From JAUQQI01 sp042408785 (lineage in GTDB: Bacteria > Chloroflexota > Dehalococcoidia > JAUQQI01), in NCBI GenBank assembly GCA_042408785.1, contig JBHOQU010000127.1:1-64000 (forward strand): DNA of 64,000 nucleotides, given 5' to 3'. The notes beneath the pieces are model-generated. The model made no database searches, had not been told where the DNA came from, and was given only the letters and a program-made list of their open reading frames with translations. The position numbers were made by a program, and so were the translations under genes. Every line of letters starts with the position of its first letter. Position 1 is the stretch's first letter. Below, piece by piece: positions 1-7,604 of the stretch.

Positions 1-129
1 TTGTCCCTGGGAAGAAAGTTTATGTGGATATCCGGCATGCAGTAGCGGCACCTTAAGTTGCACCGGTCCGTAACCGAGATCCTAAGATACGTTATCTGCC
101 GGTTAAAGGGGTCAACTAACATCCCCATC
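1..129. other. window edge, no gene recognised
   Basis: The first 129 bases carry no recognisable coding region. Plus frame 1 is open from the edge to a TAG at 43-45, so the end of an upstream gene is possible, but 14 residues are too few to identify it. No tRNA-like structure or strong terminator hairpin was seen before the rdgB stop at 130. Confidence 0.4.
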
Positions 130-738
130 TTAAAGCTCCCCTCGGCCGATAAGGTGGGCCAGCAACTCGGCCAGGGCCCGGAAAGCCTTCCCCCGGTGGC
201 TTATCCGGTTTTTTTCTTCCGGGGAAAGCTCGGCCAGGGTTCGGCCCAGCTCCGGCACCAAGAAAACCGGGTCGTAGCCGAAGCCGCCCTCGCCCCGGGG
301 TTGGGGGGCGATTTCACCCCAGAGCTCCCCCGACCGGGTCCAGACCCGGCCGTCGGGGGTTGCCAGGGCAGCCACGCAGCGGAAGACGGCCCGCCGGTCC
401 CGGGCCCCGACCCGCCTAAGCTCTGAAAGCAGCCTTTCGAACCGCTCCCGGTCGGTGGCCGCCTCGCCGGCGTAGCGGGCCGAGTGGACGCCGGGGGCGC
501 CCCCCAGGGCCGGGACTTCCAGCCCGGAGTCGTCGGCGACGGCCGGCTTACCGGCCATAGCGGCGTAGGCCAGGGCCTTCAGCACCGCATTCTCCTCGAA
601 GGTTTCCCCGGTCTCCCGGACGGCGGCCCGGATGCCGAGTTCGGCCGGGGTCTTTAAGCAGAGGGGCAGACCGGCAAGGATGGCCCGAACCTCCCGGACC
701 TTTCCGGGGTTGTTGGTTGCCAGAACAACAATCTTCAC
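130..738 (-). CDS. rdgB: XTP/dITP diphosphatase (Ham1/RdgB)
   Basis: Hydrolyses non-canonical purine triphosphates (XTP, ITP, dITP) to monophosphate and pyrophosphate, cleaning the nucleotide pool in the cytosol. The 202-residue length is normal for the family. The family motifs are present in order: TNNPGKVRE near residue 8 (substrate loop), DDSGLEV near 70, GEGGFGYDPVF near 150 and ISHRGKA near 180. The start is GTG at 738. A TATAAT box ends only 11 bases upstream and there is no well-placed Shine-Dalgarno sequence, so the mRNA may be leaderless (inference). It diverges from livG, with which it appears to share a -35 region. Confidence 0.95.
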   Translation of the reverse strand: MKIVVLATNNPGKVREVRAILAGLPLCLKTPAELGIRAAVRETGETFEENAVLKALAYAAMAGKPAVADDSGLEVPALGGAPGVHSARYAGEAATDRERFERLLSELRRVGARDRRAVFRCVAALATPDGRVWTRSGELWGEIAPQPRGEGGFGYDPVFLVPELGRTLAELSPEEKNRISHRGKAFRALAELLAHLIGRGEL

Positions 739-749
739 CCCTCACCACC

Positions 750-803
750 ATTATAGGTGTCCCCCAGGGGTCTTGACAAAACCCGCCGGAAGCAAAATAT
801 AAT
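750..803. promoter_or_regulatory. divergent rdgB/livG promoters with overlapping -35 boxes
   Basis: Plus strand: TTGACA at 773-778 and TATAAT at 798-803 (19-base spacer) face livG. Minus strand: TTGTCA at 779-774 and TATAAT at 755-750 (18-base spacer) face rdgB. The two -35 hexamers overlap within 773-779. These are consensus matches read by eye; no transcription start is known. Confidence 0.6.
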
Positions 804-859
804 AAGCCAACATTCTCGCATCGGTTCCCGCCGGACGGCGGGGAATCCCAGGGAGCGGC

Positions 860-1642
860 ATGGCGATTGCCCAACCATTCTTAGAAGTTGAAGACGTCCA
901 CCTGAGTTTCGGCGGGGTCCGAGCCCTCGATGGGGTAAGCCTTTCGGTCCGCCGGGGTGAAATCTTCGGCCTGATCGGGCCTAACGGCGCCGGCAAAAGC
1001 ACCCTTTTTAACTGCATAAGCCGCCTCTACACCCCCGACCGGGGGGATATCCGGCTAGAGGGCCGAAGTCTGTTAAGGCTTCCGCCCCACGCCATAGCGG
1101 CCCTGGGCATCGGGCGCACCTTCCAGAACGTGGAGCTCTTTAAGAGCATGACGGTCCTGGAAAACCTGCTGGCCGGCCAGCACCTGAGCCTAAACTACCC
1201 CCTCTGGTCGGCGTTCCTCGGCCTTCCGGATGCCCGCCGCCAGGAGCGGCTGGCCCGGGAGCGGGCGGTGGAGGTGGCCCGGATGCTGGGCATTACCCGT
1301 TTCCTGCCGATGCCGGCGGCTGCCCTGCCCCTCGGGATACAGAAGCGGGTGGAGCTGGGCCGGGCCCTGGTGGGGCGGCCCAAGCTTTTGCTGCTGGACG
1401 AGCCGGCAGGTGGACTGAACCCCGCCGAGGTGGCCGAGCTGGCCGACCTTATCCGGCAGATCCGGGAGCTGGGGACCACCCTAGTCGTCGTCGAGCACCA
1501 CATGGGCCTGGTGATGCAGGTTTGCGAGCGGATTGCGGTGCTCGACTTCGGCCGCAAAATCGCCGAAGGTCCCCCGGGGGCAGTCCGGAACGACCCCCGG
1601 GTTATCGAGGCCTATTTGGGGGAGGAAGAGGAGATTGCTTAG
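860..1642 (+). CDS. livG: branched-chain amino-acid ABC transporter ATPase LivG
   Basis: One of the two ATPases of the Leu/Ile/Val high-affinity importer; it couples ATP hydrolysis to uptake through LivH/LivM at the inner face of the membrane. 260 residues. Walker A GPNGAGKST lies at 40-48, a LivG-type signature region (LPLGIQKRVELGRAL) near 153 and Walker B LLLLDEPAGGL near 175, followed by an H-loop (VVEHHM). It is the first gene of a complete livGFHMK operon preceded by a consensus promoter. The stop overlaps the livF start by 8 bases. The substrate class follows from the family and gene set; individual amino acids or other small amides cannot be told apart. Confidence 0.93.
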   Translation: MAIAQPFLEVEDVHLSFGGVRALDGVSLSVRRGEIFGLIGPNGAGKSTLFNCISRLYTPDRGDIRLEGRSLLRLPPHAIAALGIGRTFQNVELFKSMTVLENLLAGQHLSLNYPLWSAFLGLPDARRQERLARERAVEVARMLGITRFLPMPAAALPLGIQKRVELGRALVGRPKLLLLDEPAGGLNPAEVAELADLIRQIRELGTTLVVVEHHMGLVMQVCERIAVLDFGRKIAEGPPGAVRNDPRVIEAYLGEEEEIA

Positions 1643-2339
1643 GCTCGAAGGGATAAGCGCCGGCTACGGCCGCATCCAGGTGCTCCGCAACGTCTCGCTG
1701 GAGGTCCCGGCCGGGAGCATCGTGGCCCTGCTGGGGGCCAATGGGGCCGGCAAAACCACCACCCTGCGGGTGATATCGGGCCTCATCCGGCCGCTGAGCG
1801 GGGCCGTCTATTTGGACGACCGCCGGGTTGACGGGCTGCCGCCGGAGGCCATCGTTCGGCTGGGGGTGGCCCACGTGCCCGAGGGCCGGCAGGTTTTCGC
1901 CGAGCTGACGGTGGGCGAGAACTTAATCCTTGGGGCATACTGCCGACGGGACCGGCGCAACGTTCCGGCCGACCTGGAGCGGGTCTTTGGGCTCTTTCCG
2001 GTGCTGCGGGAGCGGCGAAAACAGCTGGCCGGGACCTTAAGCGGGGGCGAACAGCAGATGCTGGCCATCGGCCGGGCCCTGATGGCCCGCCCCCGGCTCT
2101 TACTGCTCGATGAACCCTCGCTGGGCCTCGCGCCCATGGTGGTTCGGGAGATCTTCCGGACCATCCGGCAGATAAACGCCGACGGCACCACCGTCCTGCT
2201 GGTGGAGCAGGACGCCAACCGGGCCCTGCACGTGGCCCACATGGCCTATGTGCTTCAGACGGGGCAGGTGGTGCTGGCGGGCCCGGCCGCCGAACTCCGA
2301 CGAAACGAAGCCATCCGGAAGTCCTACCTGGGGTACTGA
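1635..2339 (+). CDS. livF: branched-chain amino-acid ABC transporter ATPase LivF
   Basis: Second ATPase of the Liv importer, forming the LivG/LivF pair. 234 residues from a TTG start at 1635, chosen because the protein then begins LLRLEGISAGYG as in the family and a strong Shine-Dalgarno (GGAGGAAGAGG) precedes it. The reading frame stays open further upstream only because it runs antiparallel in phase through livG. Walker A GANGAGKTT lies near 36, the LSGGEQQ signature near 135 and Walker B LLLLDEPSLGL near 155. It overlaps livG by 8 bases and is followed after 2 bases by livH, so translational coupling is likely. Confidence 0.92.
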   Translation: MLRLEGISAGYGRIQVLRNVSLEVPAGSIVALLGANGAGKTTTLRVISGLIRPLSGAVYLDDRRVDGLPPEAIVRLGVAHVPEGRQVFAELTVGENLILGAYCRRDRRNVPADLERVFGLFPVLRERRKQLAGTLSGGEQQMLAIGRALMARPRLLLLDEPSLGLAPMVVREIFRTIRQINADGTTVLLVEQDANRALHVAHMAYVLQTGQVVLAGPAAELRRNEAIRKSYLGY

Positions 2340-2341
2340 CC

Positions 2342-3232
2342 GTGACGGAAGGTCAGCTTCTGAGCCTGGCCCAGCAGGTGGTGAGTGGCCTCAGCGCCGG
2401 AAGCATCTACGCCCTGCTGGCCCTCGCCCTGGTCCTGATCTACCAGTCCACAGACGTGGTCAACTTCGCCCAGGGCGAGATGGCGATGTTCACGACCTTT
2501 ATCGCCTACACCCTCCTCACCTGGTACGGGGTGCCCTTCCTGCCGGCGGTGGCTTTAACCCTGGTTTTTGCCTTCCTGCTGGGCTACCTGGTGGAGCGGG
2601 TGTTGGTCCGGCCGGTGGAAGAAGCCCCGGTCCTGAGTGTGGTCATCGTTACCCTGGGCCTTTACAGCATCTTTAACAGCGTTGCCGGCTGGGTCTGGGG
2701 CTACGTGCCGAAGGGGTTCCCGAGCCCGGTTTCCGGGGGGACCGTCCGGTTCCTGGGGCTTACGGTGGGGCTCTTGGACCTGTGGATTTTAGGGTGCGGG
2801 CTGGCCATCATGGTGGCGCTCCACCTCTTTCTGCACCGAACCACCCTCGGGACGGCGATGCGGGCCGCCGCCCACAACCGGACCGCCGCCCGCCTGGTGG
2901 GCATCCCGGTAGGCCGGATGCTCAGCTTCGGGTGGGGACTTTCGGCGGTGCTGGGGGCCATTGCCGGGATGCTGGCGGCCCCGAAGATCTTCCTGGAGCC
3001 GAACATGATGGCCGGGGTGCTCCTTTACGCCTTCGCCGGGGCGGTGCTGGGCGGCCTCAGCAGCCCCTTCGGGGCCATCGCCGGCGGACTGCTGGTCGGG
3101 GTTATCGAAAACCTGCTAGGTGCGCTGGTGGCCACGGAGCTTAAGGCCGGGCTGGCATTTTTTATGATCTTAGCCGTGCTGGTCGTCCGGCCTCAGGGCC
3201 TCTTTGGAACTGTCCACCGGAGGAAGGTCTAG
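2342..3232 (+). CDS. livH: branched-chain amino-acid ABC transporter permease LivH
   Basis: Integral membrane permease of the Liv importer. 296 residues with about eight hydrophobic segments and the LivH-type start (GLSAGSIYALLALALVLIY, then VNFAQGEMAMF). The cytosolic coupling loop AMRAAAHNRTAARLVGIPV near residue 178 contacts the ATPases. The GTG start at 2342 lies 2 bases after the livF stop. Third gene of the operon; pairs with LivM to form the channel. Confidence 0.93.
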   Translation: MTEGQLLSLAQQVVSGLSAGSIYALLALALVLIYQSTDVVNFAQGEMAMFTTFIAYTLLTWYGVPFLPAVALTLVFAFLLGYLVERVLVRPVEEAPVLSVVIVTLGLYSIFNSVAGWVWGYVPKGFPSPVSGGTVRFLGLTVGLLDLWILGCGLAIMVALHLFLHRTTLGTAMRAAAHNRTAARLVGIPVGRMLSFGWGLSAVLGAIAGMLAAPKIFLEPNMMAGVLLYAFAGAVLGGLSSPFGAIAGGLLVGVIENLLGALVATELKAGLAFFMILAVLVVRPQGLFGTVHRRKV

Positions 3233-3236
3233 CCCC

Positions 3237-4307
3237 ATGGCCGGACGCATTCTCCTGGCCATTCTGGTTATCTGCCTGCTGGCCGCGCCCCTCTTTATCA
3301 ACCAGTTTGCCAACTTTGTCCTGAGCCGGATGGCCATCTACGCGGTGGTTGCCCTGGGGCTGAACCTGCTCACCGGCTACTCGGGGCAGATCTCCCTCGG
3401 CCACGGGGCCTTCTTCGGCATCGGGGCCTACGGGGCCGCCATCGTCGCCAACCGGCTGGGCTTGCCGTGGCCCCTCTGCGTTCTGGCCGGCGGGCTGGCG
3501 GCCGGCCTTGCCGGGTACCTGCTGGGCTGGCCCTCCCTGCGGCTTACCGGCCCGTACCTGGCGATTGCAACCCTGGCCCTGGCCGTGGCCGTGCCCCAGG
3601 CTCTCCTTAAATTCGAGGAGCTGACGGGCGGGGTCCAGGGCCTCAAGCTTTCCCAGCCCCAGCCCCCGGCCGGGCTGGGTCTGGCCCAGGACCAGTGGCT
3701 GGCTTACATCTGCCTGGTAACGGCCATGGTTATGGTCTGGCTCACCGTAAACCTGGTGCGCAGCCGCCTCGGCCGGGCCCTGACCGCCCTGCGGGACAGC
3801 GAGGTTGCGGCCCAGGCGGTGGGGGTAAGCCTTCCCCGGTTTAAAACCTTAGCCTTCGCCATCAGCGCATTTTACACCGGCCTGGCCGGGGGCCTTCTGG
3901 CCTACCTGCTGGGCTACATCGCCCCGGACGCCTTCACCCTGGTGGTCTCCATCGAGTTCCTGACCATGGTGGTCATCGGCGGGCTGGCCTCGGTAGCGGG
4001 GTCCATCATCGGGGCGACCATCATCGTGGTATTGCCCCTCCTCTCCTCGAACCTCACGGATTATCTGGCCGGACTGCTCAACCTGGTGGGCCTTTCGGCC
4101 GTTGGGGCCACCACCAAGGGCCTTATCTGGGCCATTTACGGCGTAATATTGATTTTAGTAATGGTGTTTTTGCCGGGCGGACTAGTCAGCCTGTACTATA
4201 AGGCGAAGAACCTGTGGGTCGGGACCGGGCCGGCGGAGAAGACCGGGGCCGCGGAGCGGCTGGGGCAAGGAGGTGAGATCCGGCCAGGACGTGAAACTTT
4301 AGATTAA
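3237..4307 (+). CDS. livM: branched-chain amino-acid ABC transporter permease LivM
   Basis: Second membrane permease of the Liv importer. 356 residues from ATG 3237, chosen over an in-frame ATG at 3204 because GGAGGAAGG sits 9 bases upstream and the longer form would overlap livH by 29 bases. Family motifs: LNLLTGYSGQISLGHGAFFGIGAY near residue 40 and the coupling loop RSRLGRALTALRDSEVAAQAVGV near 180. About ten hydrophobic segments are followed by a charged cytosolic tail of about 40 residues. Confidence 0.92.
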   Translation: MAGRILLAILVICLLAAPLFINQFANFVLSRMAIYAVVALGLNLLTGYSGQISLGHGAFFGIGAYGAAIVANRLGLPWPLCVLAGGLAAGLAGYLLGWPSLRLTGPYLAIATLALAVAVPQALLKFEELTGGVQGLKLSQPQPPAGLGLAQDQWLAYICLVTAMVMVWLTVNLVRSRLGRALTALRDSEVAAQAVGVSLPRFKTLAFAISAFYTGLAGGLLAYLLGYIAPDAFTLVVSIEFLTMVVIGGLASVAGSIIGATIIVVLPLLSSNLTDYLAGLLNLVGLSAVGATTKGLIWAIYGVILILVMVFLPGGLVSLYYKAKNLWVGTGPAEKTGAAERLGQGGEIRPGRETLD

Positions 4308-4341
4308 CAGGCGGCAGATTCGGCAAAAGGAGGTCAGCTAC

Positions 4342-5562
4342 ATGGGTCAGGCTCTATGGAAAGCCGTTGCGTTTCTGGCGACCCTCGGGCTGGTTCTGGC
4401 GGCCTGTCGGGAAGTGCCCACCGGGGCGCCAGCCCCGGCCGGGCAGCAGGCCCCCCGGGTTACCGAGGTCGGGGTGACGGATGACAGCATCCTGCTGGGA
4501 ACCCACCAGCCGATGAGCGGTCCGGCAGCCAGCTACTCGGTAATCCCCCGGGGCTCCGAAGCCTACTTTAAGTACATAAATGACCAGGGCGGGGTCAACG
4601 GGCGGAAGATCATTTACAAAATTGAGGATGACGGCTACCAGCCGCCCCGGACCGTCGAGGTGGTTAAGAAGCTGGTGGAGCAGGATAAGGTCTTCGCCAT
4701 CTTCAATGGCCTGGGCACCCCAACCCACAGCCAGGTCTTCGAGTGGCTGAACGAGAACAAGATCCCCGACATGTACATCGCCTCCGGGGCCACCAAGTGG
4801 ACGGAGCCGATCCGCCGCTATGTCTTCGCCTTTCAGCCCGACTACCGGGTTGAAGGAACCTTGCTGGCCCGGTACGCCATCCAGAACCTGCCCGGGAAGA
4901 AGGCCGGCATCTTCTACCAGAACGACGACTTTGGCAAGGACGGGGCCAGGTGGTTCGAAGAGACCCTTAAAAAGGCCAACTACCCGGTGGTTGCCCGGGA
5001 AAGCTATGAGGTGACGGCCACCGACTTCTCCTCCCAGATCATCAAGCTTCGGGATGCGGGGGCCGAGGTCGTGCTCCTCTTCTGCGTGCCCAGGCCCTGC
5101 GCCCTCTTCTTGAAGCAGGCCGAACAGCTCGGCTATAAAGCCACCTTCCTGATGAGCGCCGTCTCCAACGACCCGGAGATGTTCAATACCGCCGGGCCGT
5201 CGGCCATGGAGGGGGTCATCACCCTGGGCTGGTTGCCCCTCTTCGACGACACCAGCAACTTCCGCATCCGCCAGCACCACGAGATCCTGCAAAAATATGC
5301 CCCGGGCCTCCAGCCGCAGAACTTCACCGTCTACGGCCAGGCGGCGGCCGAGATCATGGTCGAGACCCTGCGGCGGGCTGGCCGCGACCTGACCCGGGAA
5401 AAGCTCATCGAGGCGGCCGAAAGCATCAAGGACTGGAAAGACAACCTGCCCGGCATCGCCGTCACCATGGGACCCAACGACCACCGGCCCTTCAAGGCGA
5501 TGCGCTACATGAAGTTCACCGGCGGCCGGATTATCTTCATCTCCGACTACCAGTACGAGTAA
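4342..5562 (+). CDS. livK: Liv-type substrate-binding lipoprotein
   Basis: Captures the substrate outside the membrane and delivers it to LivHM. 406 residues. An N-terminal lipoprotein signal ends LVLAAC, with Cys22 as the predicted lipidated residue, followed by a Pro/Ala-rich linker. The mature part is a periplasmic-binding-protein type 1 fold (ILLGTHQPMSGPAASY near residue 52 is typical). The lipid anchor suits a monoderm or any cell lacking a free periplasmic pool. AAAAGGAGG precedes the ATG by about 10 bases. Last gene of the liv operon; the dedA stop lies 18 bases away, convergent. Similar proteins also bind amides or urea, so the ligand is unproven. Confidence 0.9.
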   Translation: MGQALWKAVAFLATLGLVLAACREVPTGAPAPAGQQAPRVTEVGVTDDSILLGTHQPMSGPAASYSVIPRGSEAYFKYINDQGGVNGRKIIYKIEDDGYQPPRTVEVVKKLVEQDKVFAIFNGLGTPTHSQVFEWLNENKIPDMYIASGATKWTEPIRRYVFAFQPDYRVEGTLLARYAIQNLPGKKAGIFYQNDDFGKDGARWFEETLKKANYPVVARESYEVTATDFSSQIIKLRDAGAEVVLLFCVPRPCALFLKQAEQLGYKATFLMSAVSNDPEMFNTAGPSAMEGVITLGWLPLFDDTSNFRIRQHHEILQKYAPGLQPQNFTVYGQAAAEIMVETLRRAGRDLTREKLIEAAESIKDWKDNLPGIAVTMGPNDHRPFKAMRYMKFTGGRIIFISDYQYE

Positions 5563-5579
5563 AAAGCTTCCGGCCGGCC

Positions 5580-6236
5580 TTAATCTTCCTCGGAGACGGA
5601 GAGGGGGGCGGCCCGGGACTCCTGAAGGCGCCTTATGACGAAGAGAATAACCAGCACCAGCAGGCCGATTATTATGGGAATATCTAGGGGCCGCATCACG
5701 GCCCGGATAGACTCCCAGTGCTCCCCCAGGAGGTACCCGGCGTAGGCAAGGCCCACCGACCAGGGGAAAGACCCGACAAAGGAGAGGATGATAAAAAGGG
5801 GAAAGTTCATCCGGGCGATGCCGGCCGGAAAGCTGATAAAAGTCCGGACCACCGGTAAAAGCCGGGAGAAGAAGACGGCCCAGGCCCCGTACCTGGCAAA
5901 CCAGCGCTCGGCCAGCTCAAGGTCGCGGCGGCTCACTAAAACCCAGCGGCCGTAGCGCTCTAAAAAGGACCGGCCGCCGGCGGCCCCCACCCAGTAGGCC
6001 GCCGCCGACCCGACGGCGTTACCGGCCGCCCCGGCCAGCCCGGCCAGCAGCAGGTACTCCGGGCCCAAGCCCGGCTTCTGGATGAGCATCCAGCCGGCCA
6101 GCGGCATGATAAGCTCGGACGGCAAGGGAATGCAGGCGCTTTCGACGGCCATCAGGACGGCCACGCCGTACCAGCCGATGGCCTGATAGACCTGCGCAAT
6201 CCAGGCCAGGATTAAGGCTTCGACTTCGGCAATCAC
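5580..6236 (-). CDS. DedA/VTT-family membrane protein
   Basis: 218-residue member of the DedA family, whose characterised members act in lipid-carrier (undecaprenyl phosphate) recycling or membrane homeostasis. Seen: the DedA start VESACIPLPSELIMPLAGWM near residue 31, a central GRSFLERYGRWVLVSRRDLE stretch, then FFSRLLPVVRTFISFPAGIARMNF near 120, which is the conserved re-entrant region with the essential Arg. The start is GTG at 6236. A TGGTATAGT element ends 8 bases upstream and no Shine-Dalgarno is visible, so the transcript may be leaderless. Convergent with livK. Confidence 0.88.
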   Translation of the reverse strand: MIAEVEALILAWIAQVYQAIGWYGVAVLMAVESACIPLPSELIMPLAGWMLIQKPGLGPEYLLLAGLAGAAGNAVGSAAAYWVGAAGGRSFLERYGRWVLVSRRDLELAERWFARYGAWAVFFSRLLPVVRTFISFPAGIARMNFPLFIILSFVGSFPWSVGLAYAGYLLGEHWESIRAVMRPLDIPIIIGLLVLVILFVIRRLQESRAAPLSVSEED

Positions 6237-6244
6237 CGGCCCAA

Positions 6245-6253
6245 ACTATACCA
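6245..6253 (-). promoter_or_regulatory. extended -10 promoter of dedA
   Basis: On the minus strand the bases read TGG then TATAGT, an extended -10 element, with 8 bases between it and the GTG start at 6236. No clear -35 is seen. Confidence 0.5.
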
Positions 6254-6320
6254 GGAATCGGCCGCTTCCTGCCAGCGGAACGGCCTTTTTCGGCCGGCCC
6301 GGTCCGGAGGGCAACTAAAA

Positions 6321-6953
6321 TTGAGGGGACGCTACACCGGGATGGGAATCTCCTCGGAGTATGTGGGTCCGGCCATCGGGTCCTTCTACACCTGGTGGCG
6401 GGGCGACCCGCTGGTTTTACTGCCGCCCCTAGGCGGCCTCACCATTGGGGAAATTTCCGACCCGGGGGTCCTCGAGCCCCTTACGGCCCTCAGCGCGACC
6501 GACCTGGAAGGCCGATTTTCCGCTGGCCACCGGGCCTTCGTGGCCTGGCTGGACGGCCGGCCGGTGGCTTACGGGTGGGTTGCCACCGCCTGGGCCGAAA
6601 TCGGCGAGCTGGGGCTGACCTTTAAACTGCCCCCGGCCGACCGCTACCTCTGGGACTTCCTCACCCTCCCCCCGTGGCGGGGCCTCGGCATCTACCCCCG
6701 CCTCCTTCAGGCGATCCTTCAGCGGGAGGGGGCGGCCGAAAGGTTCTGGGTCGGCCACGACGCCCCCAACCTCCCCTCCCGCCGGGGCATCTTGAAGGCC
6801 GGCTTTCAGGAGGTGGGCCGGGTCCATCGGACGGCCGGGGGCGACCTGATGCTGGTGCCCACCGGGCACCTCGAACGGGCCCTGGCCGCGGCCCGTCTGC
6901 TGGGACTCCGGCTGCTGGCCGGCCCGGTCGAGGGCCTAACCGGCGGCCCCTAG
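6321..6953 (+). CDS. GNAT-family N-acetyltransferase-like protein
   Basis: 210 residues. The acetyl-CoA binding motif of GNAT enzymes is seen as LPPWRGLGIYPRLLQAIL near residue 115, followed by a substrate-side strand (NLPSRRGILKAGFQEVG) where the family carries its Asn/Ala-rich helix. The TTG start at 6321 is preceded by GGAGG at a 10-base distance; an ATG at 6342 is the alternative (7 residues shorter). The acetyl acceptor is unknown and nothing in the neighbourhood points to one. The C-terminal 40 residues are Ala/Leu/Arg-rich. The 3' end overlaps the convergent PAS gene by 18 bases. Confidence 0.7.
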   Translation: MRGRYTGMGISSEYVGPAIGSFYTWWRGDPLVLLPPLGGLTIGEISDPGVLEPLTALSATDLEGRFSAGHRAFVAWLDGRPVAYGWVATAWAEIGELGLTFKLPPADRYLWDFLTLPPWRGLGIYPRLLQAILQREGAAERFWVGHDAPNLPSRRGILKAGFQEVGRVHRTAGGDLMLVPTGHLERALAAARLLGLRLLAGPVEGLTGGP

Positions 6954-7385
6954 GCGGGCCTCCAGTTCGGCGAGCCTGGTTCGGAGGGCCTTCTCTTCCT
7001 CCCAGCGCCGGGTCACGTCCCGGATGATGGCAGCTATTCCGAGCATTCGGCCTGCATCATCCTTGACCGGCACGATGGTAAACTCGATGGAGGCCCGGCT
7101 CCCGTCCCTGCGGAGGGCCGGAACTTTAAGCAGACCCCGGCCGTACCTGGTCACCCCCGTCGCCATCACCCGGTAGTACCCCTCCCAGTGCCGGGCCCGG
7201 TGCTTTTCGGGGATGATAATGTCAAGGCTCTGGCCGATGGCCTCCGCGGCCGTGTAGCCGAAGGTCTCCTCGGCCCCGGTATTCCAGAGGCGGATCTTGC
7301 CTTCATGGTCGGCGAAGATCACGGCATCGTGGACCCCTTCGACGATGCGGCGGCAGAGCCATTCGGGGGATATATTGACCGACAT
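6936..7385 (-). CDS. single-domain PAS protein
   Basis: 149 residues from ATG 7385. The start is chosen because GAGGTG sits about 8 bases upstream; the in-frame GTG at 7397 overlaps that Shine-Dalgarno. One PAS/PAC domain covers about residues 10-130: DAVIFADHEGKIRLWNTGAE then ETFGYTAAEAIGQSL, ending with the PAC strand GIAAIIRDVTRRWEEE. A short C-terminal coiled coil follows (ALRTRLAELEARLGAAG). No histidine kinase, GGDEF, HTH or other output domain is present, and no partner kinase is next to it. The ligand or cofactor is unknown. It could be a partner-binding sensor fragment. Confidence 0.75.
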   Translation of the reverse strand: MSVNISPEWLCRRIVEGVHDAVIFADHEGKIRLWNTGAEETFGYTAAEAIGQSLDIIIPEKHRARHWEGYYRVMATGVTRYGRGLLKVPALRRDGSRASIEFTIVPVKDDAGRMLGIAAIIRDVTRRWEEEKALRTRLAELEARLGAAG

Positions 7386-7604
7386 GACCGGCTTCACCTC
7401 AAAGGGCAGTCTGTTTATTTTAACGCCGGCCCGGGCGTTCCGGTTATTCCCGGTTTGCTAGTATACAATGGCCAGTCTTGTAGGGGCGCACGGTCGTGCG
7501 CCCTGGTTGGACCCCCGCAGTCGGATAAGCGGGTAAAAGGGGCGGCTTTTCGGTTATCATTTATCGGTCAGCCTTGAACGCCCCAGACCCAAGGAGGGTA
7601 GCCG
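7386..7604. other. 219-base intergenic region with a palindrome and possible -10 box
   Basis: Between divergent PAS and coxL-like genes. It holds an inverted repeat at 7484-7503 (listed separately), a TATACAAT sequence at 7461-7468 and TATCAT at 7554-7559, either of which could be a plus-strand -10 box; neither has a convincing -35. No coding region or tRNA was seen. Confidence 0.4.
7484..7503. repeat. GC-rich inverted repeat (REP-like palindrome)
   Basis: Arms GGGCGCAC (7484-7491) and GTGCGCCC (7496-7503) flank GGTC; the pairing can extend inward by one base pair. It is preceded by TA. Short palindromes of this type occur as dispersed intergenic repeats in many genomes, but no second copy was found in this window. 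It has no T-tract, so a terminator is unlikely. Confidence 0.5.

Noticed and set aside
4354..5484. Minus-strand open frame opposite livK
   Set aside because: Antisense shadow of a clear substrate-binding protein; no Shine-Dalgarno or motif.
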